From positions 1-6,521 of the forward strand of contig VMTI01000246.1 of assembly GCA_013791675.1 (NCBI GenBank): DNA of 6,521 nt, written 5' to 3'. The number at the start of each line of letters is the position of its first letter. The first letter of the stretch is position 1. Below, piece after piece: positions 1 to 6,400 of this stretch. Source of the DNA: a bacterium. GTDB lineage: Bacteria > CG03. The notes below the pieces were generated by a model, which was not told the DNA's origin, did not search any database, and was given only the letters and a program-made list of their open reading frames with translations. The translations under genes were made by a program, and so were the position numbers.

Positions 1-311
1 ACAGGCTGTTTGTAAAGCACTATGGATAAAACCTCCGCCGCCGAGGATGACAGCCTCATCACGCCTTTCCACGGGTAGAGTTTTAGTATATGAGGAGAAT
101 ATTCCGGCCTGGTTGATATCTGATAACCGCCTCCGATTTCCTCAATGAAAACCCCGTGATTGCTGTTCCATTCCTGTTTTAAGGCGTTGACGGTTTCGGT
201 TATTTTCTCCGTCGGAGTTTCCGTGATTTCGGAAATCTTTTTTTTAGAAATGCCTTTTCCGCTGACGAAAAGCAAAGCTTCTATTGTTTTTTTAAGTTCA
301 GCTGTTTCCAT
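1..311 (-). CDS. scpB: Segregation and condensation protein B, partial (3' end outside window)
   Basis: ScpB is the kite-type winged-helix subunit that, as a dimer, binds the ScpA kleisin and completes the bacterial SMC-ScpAB condensin. This cytoplasmic, nucleoid-associated complex compacts and segregates the chromosome. Only the first 103 codons lie in the window. Reading from the ATG at 311, the protein starts METAELKKTIEALLF, the usual ScpB opening, then a first winged helix (about residues 1-80) with the GGGYQISTRPEY wing. The second domain begins with RLSSSAAEVLSIVLYKQPV at 86-104, matching the family signature in which an LS..A.E.L.I.AYKQP stretch leads into the second helix-turn-helix. 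The start overlaps the end of scpA by 14 bp, and a purine-rich GGGAGAGAG sits 5 nt upstream (325..317), the only SD-like signal in this operon. An 8-T run (238-245) encodes a Lys stretch and keeps the frame. Identification is secure; the missing C-terminus cannot be judged. Confidence 0.95.
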   Translation of the reverse strand, partial: METAELKKTIEALLFVSGKGISKKKISEITETPTEKITETVNALKQEWNSNHGVFIEEIGGGYQISTRPEYSPHILKLYPWKGVMRLSSSAAEVLSIVLYKQP

Positions 312-1059
312 AAATTCTCTCTCCCGTCCCGTTATCCCTCTCCATGGGAGATAACTTCGTTGTTTCTTTGGCCGTCAGATATATTTCCGCAAAAGGCCGC
401 TCCTGCCGGATGCTCGCGATCCCGCCGTGGGCCAGATCCAGTATAGCCAGCACCAGCACGGTCAGATAAAGTTTAGATGGGTTTGTCCTCATCAGTTCGG
501 AAATTTTAAGTTCTTTCCTCTCTTTGAATTTTTCTAAGATGTCGGCTACGACGTCTTCAAGATATATTTCCGGCCCGGTTATTGTGTCAAAATTTTTATC
601 ATGTATTTTTATGAGATTCGCGAATATGTCGGCGAGCTCAAAGACACTGAGAGTGCTTTTTTGGTCAATTACGAGGGCCGCCGGTTCCTCGCGCCTGAAA
701 AAATTCTTGCGGGACTGATGTTTATCCAGAAGAATCTCCCTGCTTTCCTTTATTTTTTTCCATTCCAGCAGGCGCTCCGCGAGATCCCTTTTTTGTTCCA
801 CGGCTTCCTGATATTCCTCGGACTCCCTCGGGAGCATGAGGCTGGATTTTATACGTATAAGAAGAGATGCCATAGAGAGGAACTCGGCAGAAGCGTCAAG
901 ATTGGTCTCGAGCGAGTTAATGAACAAAAGATACTGTGCCGTAATTTTTGAAATCTCAATATCGTAAATATCCATATTGTTATTTTGCACCAGCCAGAGC
1001 AGCAAATCAAGCGGACCCTCAAATGCTTCAAGCCGGACAATATAGTTTTTTCCGTTCAT
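298..1059 (-). CDS. scpA: Segregation and condensation protein A (kleisin)
   Basis: ScpA is the kleisin that bridges the two SMC head domains and recruits ScpB, forming the condensin ring acting on the nucleoid. The 253-residue length is normal. The N-terminal SMC-neck-binding domain is recognisable: FEGPLDLLLWLVQ at 13-25 and MDIYDIEISKITAQYL at 29-44, followed by the helix carrying EFLSMASLLIRIKSSLMLP at 59-77. A charged, probably helical linker (about 80-125) follows. The C-terminal winged helix ends with the block ASIRQERPFAEIYL at 215-228, which contacts the SMC cap in this family. A tail of about 25 residues after that block is probably disordered. The ATG overlaps the trpS stop as ATGA (1056-1059) and there is no Shine-Dalgarno sequence in front (the upstream bases are A-rich), so initiation probably depends on coupling with trpS. 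The 3' end overlaps scpB. No key element seems missing. Confidence 0.97.
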   Translation of the reverse strand: MNGKNYIVRLEAFEGPLDLLLWLVQNNNMDIYDIEISKITAQYLLFINSLETNLDASAEFLSMASLLIRIKSSLMLPRESEEYQEAVEQKRDLAERLLEWKKIKESREILLDKHQSRKNFFRREEPAALVIDQKSTLSVFELADIFANLIKIHDKNFDTITGPEIYLEDVVADILEKFKERKELKISELMRTNPSKLYLTVLVLAILDLAHGGIASIRQERPFAEIYLTAKETTKLSPMERDNGTGERIYGNS

Positions 1060-2051
1060 ATACTTATGCTTTTTCTTACGCTTTGCAGAGTTTCCGCGGC
1101 TGCGGCTCCGGCTTTTTTCGCGCCTTCTTCCAGCGCTTTGTTCACTTCGTCGCCGCTTATTTTTTTCCGGCGTTCTTTAATGGGAGCAAGCAGGGAGTTG
1201 ATTTCTTCCGCCAGACGCTTTTTGCATTCCACGCAGCCGATTGAAGCGTCTTTGCACGCGGATTTTATTTCTTTGTTTTTTTCGCCGGGGACCGCCTTCC
1301 AGTAGGAGAACACGCTGCAGACATCCGGATGGCCGGGGTCGGATTTATGGATTCTTTCCGGGTCTGTTATCATGCGCGCTATTTTTTTCGCGGCGGTTTT
1401 TTCGTCATCTCCGAGGTTGACGGCGTTGTCATAGCTTTTTGACATTTTTCTTCCGTCCGTTCCAAGAAGTTTCGGAGAGTTTGTCAGCAGGGCCTTGGGT
1501 TCCGGAAAAACTTTTCCGCCGGCGCCGGGGTAAAGGTGATTGAAGCGTCTCGCTATTTCGCGGGTTATTTCAAGATGAGGAAGCTGGTCTTCTCCCACCG
1601 GCACGCAGTCGGCCTTGTAAAGAAGTATGTCCGCGGCTTGAAGCACAGGGTAACCGAGAAATCCGAAAGTATTCAAATCATGATTTTTGATTTCTTTCAG
1701 CTGCTCCTTGTATGTCGGGCAGCGCATTAGCCAGCCAAGCGGTGTTATCATTGAAAGTATGAGAAACAGCTCGCTGTGCGCGGGAATATCCGACTGACGG
1801 AAAACGCAGCTTTTGGAAGTGTCAATGCCGCAGGAAATCCAGTCGGCGACCATATCATTAGATGAGGATTTTATCATTGTCATGTCGGAAGATTTGTCGT
1901 AAAGAGTGGTCATGGCGTGCCAGTCGGCGACCATGTAGAAAGTTTCGTAATCATCCTGCAGTTTTACCCAGTTGCCCAATGCGCCGAAGAGGTGCCCCAG
2001 ATGCATCGCGCCTGTCGGCCGCATTCCTGATAATATTCTCTTTTTTTTCAT
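1056..2051 (-). CDS. trpS: Tryptophanyl-tRNA synthetase
   Basis: This class Ic aminoacyl-tRNA synthetase charges tRNA-Trp with tryptophan using ATP, in the cytoplasm. The 331-residue length is typical of the compact bacterial enzyme. The HIGH-type ATP site is HLGH at 17-20 within SGMRPTGAMHLGHLFGAL. The KMSKS loop is intact at 202-206 (GRKMSKSYDNAV). Between them are the substrate-site blocks MVADWHAMTT (40-49) and PVLQAADILLYKADCVPVGE (135-154), followed by DQLPHLEITREIARRFN (155-171). The C-terminal helical anticodon-binding part contains GCVECKKRLAEEI and ends in a Lys/Ala-rich helix. The ATG at 2051 is followed by an A-rich run coding KKK, and no Shine-Dalgarno precedes it. Only 5 bp separate it from the M50 gene, and its stop overlaps scpA by 4 bp, so it is an internal operon gene. 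I see no T-box or trp leader. All catalytic motifs are present. Confidence 0.98.
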   Translation of the reverse strand: MKKKRILSGMRPTGAMHLGHLFGALGNWVKLQDDYETFYMVADWHAMTTLYDKSSDMTMIKSSSNDMVADWISCGIDTSKSCVFRQSDIPAHSELFLILSMITPLGWLMRCPTYKEQLKEIKNHDLNTFGFLGYPVLQAADILLYKADCVPVGEDQLPHLEITREIARRFNHLYPGAGGKVFPEPKALLTNSPKLLGTDGRKMSKSYDNAVNLGDDEKTAAKKIARMITDPERIHKSDPGHPDVCSVFSYWKAVPGEKNKEIKSACKDASIGCVECKKRLAEEINSLLAPIKERRKKISGDEVNKALEEGAKKAGAAAAETLQSVRKSISI

Positions 2052-2056
2052 AAATT

Positions 2057-2683
2057 TTATATGGCCATAGCCGCGTAAAGAATCAGCCCTGCTATTACCT
2101 GCACGATTTTAAAAATAAAAGGCCAAAAAATCCATAGGACAATAAGCGTGAAAAAAGGCCCGAAACGCATCATCCTCTCATATTTGTATGCTTTATCATA
2201 AGGAAGAATGGCCGCAAGTATGCGCGAGCCGTCCAAAGGCGGTATGGGTATAAGGTTGAAAACAGCCAGAAGTATATTTATAAAAACGGCGTATTGCAGA
2301 AGACCCGCTATCAGAGCGAAGTTTCCGAGAAGGCCGGTCAGATTAAGGACTGTCAGGAGCATAGCGGAAATTATGGCGAGGGCAATATTGGCCAGAGGCC
2401 CCGCCGCTCCCACTTTTGCGAAATCCTGCCGAGGGTTTACAAAATTATAAGGGTTTACGGGAACCGGTTTCGCCCATCCTATAAGGAAAGGGGAATGGCT
2501 TATGAAGAGAAAAAGCGGTAAAATGATTGTCCCCACGGGGTCTATGTGCGGAATGGGATTGAGCGTGAGCCGTCCCGAATAGAGGGCAGTTTCGTCCCCC
2601 AGCCGGAGCGCGGCATAGCCGTGCGCGACCTCATGCACTATAACCGAAAAAAACAAAATGGGCAAAAATAATAGCTCTAACAT
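2057..2683 (-). CDS. Site-2 protease family (M50) membrane metalloprotease
   Basis: This is a multi-pass inner-membrane zinc protease of the S2P/M50 superfamily, which cuts substrates within or near the membrane. The substrate here is unknown. The zinc site HEVAH lies at 17-21 in the first membrane helix (VIVHEVAHGYAALRLGD). The third ligand region NLIPIPPLDGSRI lies at 143-155, with Asp151 as the expected metal-binding aspartate. A GAAGPLANI block (92-100) opens the central core helix. Hydrophobic segments are seen at about 3-22, 51-65, 97-118, 122-145 and 175-205. At 208 residues with no PDZ domain, this is the minimal bacterial S2P-like form often found beside trpS and scpAB, not RseP. The ATG at 2683 is the only practical start, because an in-frame stop lies about 30 nt upstream with no ATG, GTG or TTG between. 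No Shine-Dalgarno is present, and an extended -10 box ends 7 nt upstream. It is the first gene of the operon. Confidence 0.95.
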   Translation of the reverse strand: MLELLFLPILFFSVIVHEVAHGYAALRLGDETALYSGRLTLNPIPHIDPVGTIILPLFLFISHSPFLIGWAKPVPVNPYNFVNPRQDFAKVGAAGPLANIALAIISAMLLTVLNLTGLLGNFALIAGLLQYAVFINILLAVFNLIPIPPLDGSRILAAILPYDKAYKYERMMRFGPFFTLIVLWIFWPFIFKIVQVIAGLILYAAMAI

Positions 2684-2690
2684 AGTCCAA

Positions 2691-2699
2691 ATTGTAGCA
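2691..2699 (-). promoter_or_regulatory. Extended -10 promoter of the M50-trpS-scpAB operon
   Basis: On the minus strand the bases read TGCTACAAT, a good extended -10 (TGnTATAAT with one change). They end 7 nt before the M50 ATG at 2683. There is no convincing -35: the hexamer at 17-bp spacing is TGGTAA, and a TTGTGG lies at the unsuitable spacing of 20. If this promoter is used, transcription starts at or within a base or two of the ATG and the mRNA is leaderless, which agrees with the missing Shine-Dalgarno. This is inference from position and motif only. Confidence 0.55.
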
Positions 2700-2765
2700 A
2701 TTTGACTGCGCCTTTACCACAACTTGCGAGATTCTCCTGAAATTTTGCCATAAATTGTTTTGGTA

Positions 2766-2800
2766 GAAAACCCGCTTGTGCCCGTAAGGGTATCGGGGTT
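2766..2800 (-). terminator. Weak candidate terminator hairpin after the toxin gene
   Basis: Directly after the toxin stop, the minus strand can fold with outer arms AACCC/GGGTT and an inner CCC-TTAC-GGG stem, followed by TTTTCT. The stem is interrupted and the T tract is short, so termination would be partial at best. If it fails, the toxin-antitoxin transcript runs into the M50 operon. Confidence 0.25.
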
Positions 2801-2801
2801 G

Positions 2802-3068
2802 CTATTCGTAATGCGTCCACATTCTTATTACTTTTACGGTCTTATAGTGTTTCAGCACCTGATAAACAAGCCGGTGCTGAATATTTATTCTCCGGGAGTA
2901 TGCCCCGGCAAGATCCCCCGCGAGTTTTTCCACGGGAGGCGGTGACTGGAGAGGTTTTTTCTTTAAAATATCTAATAGAGTTTCTGTTTTCAGGCGCAGT
3001 CCCGACGCGGCAAGTTTTTTTGCGTCTTTCTGAGCCTGCTTTGTATAGACGAGCCGCCAGCCTACCAT
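2802..3068 (-). CDS. yoeB: Txe/YoeB family mRNA interferase toxin
   Basis: Toxin of a type II toxin-antitoxin pair, in the RelE superfamily. YoeB-type toxins bind the ribosomal A site and cleave mRNA, stopping translation until the antitoxin neutralises them. From the ATG at 3068 the protein has 88 residues, beginning MVGWRLVYTKQAQKDAKKLA. The family blocks PPPVEKLAGDLAGAYSRRIN, HRLVYQVL and RMWTHYE follow. By alignment with E. coli YoeB (Glu46, Arg65, His83, Tyr84), the likely catalytic set is Glu47, one of the Arg pair at 59-60 (or Arg66), and the C-terminal His86-Tyr87; all are present, so it looks active. I prefer the 3068 start over an upstream ATG at 3086. It matches the family N-terminus and overlaps the antitoxin stop by 7 bp (ATGGTAG), the usual coupled arrangement; the upstream ATG would add six residues. 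There is no separate Shine-Dalgarno. Confidence 0.93.
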   Translation of the reverse strand: MVGWRLVYTKQAQKDAKKLAASGLRLKTETLLDILKKKPLQSPPPVEKLAGDLAGAYSRRINIQHRLVYQVLKHYKTVKVIRMWTHYE

Positions 3069-3304
3069 TTTAGCGTTTTGGCGCATTTATTGAGCGGAGT
3101 TTTCAGGCCTTTTCTGATAGATTCCCGCATTCCCGGAATAGAAAGCAGATACAATGTTTCATTAATGGAGCGCCAATCGTCTTCTGAAATCAAAACCGCG
3201 CTGTTGCGTTTCCCTGTAATCTGGATAGGCTCGTGCAACTGTGCGGTTTTATCCATCAGTTTATACAAATTGCTCCTTGCCTGTGTAACCGTCAGAGTAG
3301 TCAT
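3062..3304 (-). CDS. yefM: YefM/Phd family antitoxin
   Basis: Antitoxin partner of the downstream Txe/YoeB toxin. Its N-terminal Phd/YefM fold dimerises and binds the operator; its C-terminal tail wraps the toxin and blocks the active site. From the ATG at 3304 the protein has 80 residues: MTTLTVTQARSNLYKLMD, then HEPIQITGKRNSAVLISEDDW, then ETLYLLSIPGMRESIRKG, all family-typical. A GTG at 3313 is in frame but lies inside the Shine-Dalgarno (AGGAGGTG, 3318..3311), so the ATG 8 nt downstream of AGGAGG is the start. One oddity: the last 15 residues, GLKTPLNKCAKTLKW, carry four lysines and no acidic residue, whereas from memory the tails of close relatives are acidic (of the form EECSEELDW). This may weaken or alter toxin binding. 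The gene comes first in the module and overlaps the toxin by 7 bp. Confidence 0.93.
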   Translation of the reverse strand: MTTLTVTQARSNLYKLMDKTAQLHEPIQITGKRNSAVLISEDDWRSINETLYLLSIPGMRESIRKGLKTPLNKCAKTLKW

Positions 3305-3310
3305 AATTAT

Positions 3311-3318
3311 CACCTCCT
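3311..3318 (-). promoter_or_regulatory. Strong Shine-Dalgarno of the antitoxin gene
   Basis: The minus strand reads AGGAGGTG, with 8 nt between AGGAGG and the ATG at 3304. It decides the antitoxin start (ATG, not the GTG at 3313). It is the only full Shine-Dalgarno in the window; the neighbouring M50, trpS, scpA and TamB-like genes have none. Confidence 0.85.
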
Positions 3319-3323
3319 GTGTA

Positions 3324-3349
3324 AGCGTACCACATAGCGTACGTTATGT
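3324..3349 (-). promoter_or_regulatory. Toxin-antitoxin operator: long palindrome plus short GTAC half-site
   Basis: The plus strand at 3332-3349 reads ACATAGCGTACGTTATGT, an 18-bp palindrome with only one mismatched base pair, centred on CGTACG. A second AGCGTAC copy at 3324-3330 repeats the one at 3336-3342, so the two GTAC cores are 12 bp apart centre to centre. The long palindrome overlaps the -35 and spacer, and the second core overlaps the -10. The known E. coli yefM-yoeB operator also pairs a long and a short palindrome, with TGTACA cores. Binding of the antitoxin or the complex here would occlude RNA polymerase. The second site is palindromic only in its 4-bp core. Confidence 0.65.
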
Positions 3350-3352
3350 CAA
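3324..3352 (-). promoter_or_regulatory. Toxin-antitoxin promoter (TTGACA, 17 bp, TACGCT)
   Basis: A perfect -35 TTGACA (3352..3347) is followed after exactly 17 bp by the -10 TACGCT (3329..3324), which keeps the conserved first TA and last T. The predicted start falls around 3320-3317, leaving a leader of only about 13-16 nt that begins at the Shine-Dalgarno. The spacer is almost wholly occupied by the operator, as expected for an autorepressed toxin-antitoxin promoter. Confidence 0.75.
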
Positions 3353-3353
3353 G

Positions 3354-3447
3354 AAATTTTTCAGTCAGAATGAGTCGGAGTAATCCCCCGCCGTACTAAA
3401 TATAGCACTGTAAGACGATGAGGCTACCAAGATTTTTCTGAAAATTT
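3354..3447. repeat. Imperfect inverted repeat between the toxin-antitoxin and TamB-like promoters
   Basis: AAATTTTTCAG (3354-3364) and CTGAAAATTT (3438-3447) are reverse complements apart from one extra T, separated by 73 bp. The left arm lies just upstream of the toxin-antitoxin -35 and the right arm abuts the TamB-like -10. Given the AT-rich arms this may be chance or a pair of UP-element-like tracts. The intervening stretch has no gene that I can support. Confidence 0.3.
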
Positions 3448-3455
3448 GATATAAT
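3447..3455 (+). promoter_or_regulatory. Extended -10 promoter of the AsmA/TamB-like gene
   Basis: TGATATAAT is a perfect extended -10 (TGnTATAAT). It ends 6 nt before the ATG at 3462, with CGGCCA between. No -35 resembling TTGACA lies at the correct distance (CCAAGA at 17 bp). The TGA of the box is also the in-frame stop before the ATG, so no start further upstream is possible. Initiation would then fall on or next to the ATG, giving a leaderless mRNA. An AT-rich small palindrome TTTTC-T-GAAAA sits immediately upstream (3434-3444). Confidence 0.65.
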
Positions 3456-3461
3456 CGGCCA

Positions 3462-6400
3462 ATGAAAATATTGCTTAAATTGATTGCGCTTGCGGCCGTG
3501 GCCGTTCTTGCTTTTTTCGCTTTTTTTCCTTTTAAGATAATGACATCGAAAATAGCTTCGGCTGTTTCCGAAAAAATCGCCGCATCGGGAGCGGACATAA
3601 GCTGGGGGGAAATTGAAAGTGATTTTTTCCGCACCGTTGCATTGAGCGATGTCACTGTAAATACGCATAGAGAAGAGCTTAAGGCGCTTAACTTTAAAAA
3701 AGTGACGCTCTATTTTCCGGTTTTTTTCGCGGCACGAAAAGGCGTCTCACCCTTGAAGATTGTGCTGGAGGGAACCGAAATAACTTCTTCATCGGGCGAA
3801 CTCGTTAGGTTGTTTAAAGAGCCCGGAAAAGCCGTCACCGCACCCTCTTTGCCGCCGGTATTTTTAAGGGATGTCCGTGTCATTTTAAATGATATTAAAA
3901 GAACGTTTCGTTTCAACGCCAGTTTGGATAATGATCATTTCCGCGTTCATGTCCGTTCCAGGCAATTCAGCGCCTCTGCCCGCGCGGCGCGAGAAAAAAG
4001 CGATTTATGGAAAATAAACTGCGACGTCAAAAATATGGATTTTTTTTCCGTGTTTTTATCCACTCCTTTACTTTCCGGAGCGAATTTTACGGGAAACATA
4101 AAAACTGTTTTTTCCAGCGGGAAACTTAAAGATACAGAAATTACCGGTGTCGTGAGCGCGGAACGGGTTCTTTTTCCGGGCATATCTTTCCCCCCCGGAA
4201 GGCCTCTTGAGATTCAGAATTTCAAAAGCGTTCTGGCTGTATCAAAAGGCACCGCGGAATTTTTTTCGGTCGCGGGAGATTGCGGCGCTTTGCAGTTGAA
4301 AGGCGGCGCAAAAATAACTTCATTGTATAACGAACCCCTTGCCGACGGAGTATTTAAAATTTCAGGGGAATTTGATTCCGGGGATATTCGTTTTGCGGGG
4401 ACAGACGTTTCTGTTTCAATAAAAGGCTTTTTGAACAATCCTGTTTTTAGAATAAAGGGCTCCGCGGGAAAGTTTATAAAAGATTCATTGGAATTGCAAA
4501 ATCTGAGCGCGGATGCGTCGTACAATGATAGAAATTCCGGATGTTTCAGCATAGAATCTTTTGACGGGAAATGGGGCGATTTTGATATCGGAGGCTCGGG
4601 GCGCGTAAAAGACGGCGCGCTTTTTATAAAAGGCTCCGTAACGGGATTTTTTGAACGCGGTAAAAATTCCTTAAAAATAGATGCTCCGTATGAACTCGGA
4701 AAAAACTTTAAAGCGTATCCTGAAATAGAGGCCGTTTTATACGGCAGAAAACTAATCGTTAACGGTGATGTTTCATACGGCCTCGTCGCGGGAACAGCCG
4801 ATGTGAAACTGGCCGATTCCGCGGGGAATAATGTTTTCAACGCAAAGCTCATAAAGAAAAACGGTGATTTCGTTATCACAAGGGCTTTGTTTCTTATCCC
4901 CGAAGGATCGTCCGTCCTGACAAACGGTGTTATTAAAAGAGGTGCCGGAGGTTTTTCTTTTGATTCCGCTTTTGAGTCATCCCTGTCTTTTTTTGAGGAT
5001 AAAGGAAAATGTTCGTTGTCGTATTCCGGCGGTGTTATAGACGCTGTAATTTCCGGAAGCGGGGTTTTTTTAAAATACAGGCAATCTTCTGAGAAAAGCA
5101 AAATATCTTTTTCACTTTCCGGAAAATCCGCATCCGGGGAGTTCAATGTCTCCGGTAAATATGCAGGTGATGATTTAAAAGGAAGCGTGTCAGCGGGAAA
5201 TTTCAAAACAGATTTCAGGGTTGCGGGCGGATCCGTGTCTCTAACCGGTATGAGCTATGGGAAATACGCCGCCGGAGAATTAATGTTATCACAAAGCATT
5301 TCGGGCAATCTGTTTGTGAAAGATTTCCCGCTTAAAATCAATGCCCTTGAAACGGATGATAAAATTTCCGCCCGCGTGGATATAGAAGAAGGCGCCTTTA
5401 ACGCTGAGGTGGCCGGAAGAAATTTTTCCAAAAAAATATCAGGGATGGTGCGCTCGGAAGGATTTTCGGCTTTGACTGTCAGTATACCGGATAAGGATTT
5501 TATATCGGGCGATTTCACTCTGTTGATGTCCGGTTCCCGGGCAAAGGAGCTTATTATTTCCAGAGCTCTTATACGCGCGGGAGGAGGTTCCGCCGAATTT
5601 CAGGATTTGATTCTGGATATAGCCAAGCGCAGCGGCGGCGGCCGCATTCAGATACGAAATATAAAAAAAGGTTTCGCGAATATATTTGCTAATTCTACTT
5701 TTGAAATTGATTACAGTTCAGGGGTGCGTATTCGCGGAAAAGCGGATGACGTTTTTATCAATGCTTTTTATATGCCGTTTGAATATGATGTTTTAACAAG
5801 CGGCGGGAAAACCGTTTTTTCAAGGCCGAACCTTTCGGCAAACGGCGTGGAAGGCGTTTTATCGGAATCATCCGGCGCTCTTAATATTTTTACGGGCGGC
5901 AGCAGTATCTCCGCTCGGCTCATGCCCGGCGGCGGATGGAATCTGAAAACCGAAAAGTTTGATATTCAGAATATTTTTAAGCTGTTCAACGCGGATATAG
6001 AAGCTTTCGGCAGTACAAAGATGGAGTTAACAGCCTCACCAAAAAATTATAAACTTTCTTTTGATGCGCCGCGCATTTACATAGGAACGGTGATAAGCGC
6101 CCGCGGCAGCGTTTCGTTTGACGGGGATTTTATTTATCCCGACGTGAGAATAGACGCGGATGAGGGCTGTCTTCAGACAAGCGGCTATATTGCCGTCGCC
6201 GCCTCGCAGGTGAATAAATTTTCAATTCTCGCGAATAATTTGAAAATTTCCAGGATTCAGACTTCGTTCGGCGAAGTCAGGAATTTTTCGGCTTCCGGTG
6301 AAATTATTGGCGGCGGCACTTATGAAATGCCGGGCATATCCGGAAAAATAATCTCCGCTTTCAGGGTGAAACACAATAGTTATCCCGAAACGGTTGATTT

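Noticed and set aside
601..1305. Plus-strand frames of 98-116 codons over scpA and trpS (601-951, 948-1244, 985-1305)
   Set aside because: They are opposite-strand shadows of clearly recognised genes and resemble no protein family.
2057..2683. Assignment of the M50 protein as RseP or SpoIVFB
   Set aside because: It is a minimal 208-residue protein lacking PDZ or CBS domains, and the context (trpS, scpAB) fits the unnamed site-2-protease family instead.
2760..2945. 61-codon plus-strand frame over the toxin 3' end
   Set aside because: It is antisense to the well-supported toxin, with no ribosome binding site or recognisable domain.
3069..3086. Upstream ATG at 3086 for the toxin (94 residues)
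   Set aside because: It adds six residues not seen in the family and has no Shine-Dalgarno; the ATG at 3068 gives the usual short overlap with the antitoxin stop.
3062..3313. GTG start at 3313 for the antitoxin (83 residues)
   Set aside because: The GTG overlaps the AGGAGGTG Shine-Dalgarno; the ATG at 3304 has ideal spacing and matches the family N-terminus.
4190..4196. Run of seven C in the TamB-like gene as a phase-variation switch
   Set aside because: The run is short, the frame is intact through it, and similar homopolymers occur elsewhere in the window without a regulatory role.
4214..5206. 330-codon open frame on the minus strand, plus smaller minus-strand frames at 3365-3668, 3710-3916, 3947-4183 and 5255-5518
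   Set aside because: All lie antisense to the continuous TamB-like frame (some also reaching into the intergenic region), have Ser/Pro/Phe-rich low-complexity translations, no family signature and no credible start signals. Their openness follows from the codon bias of the plus-strand gene.
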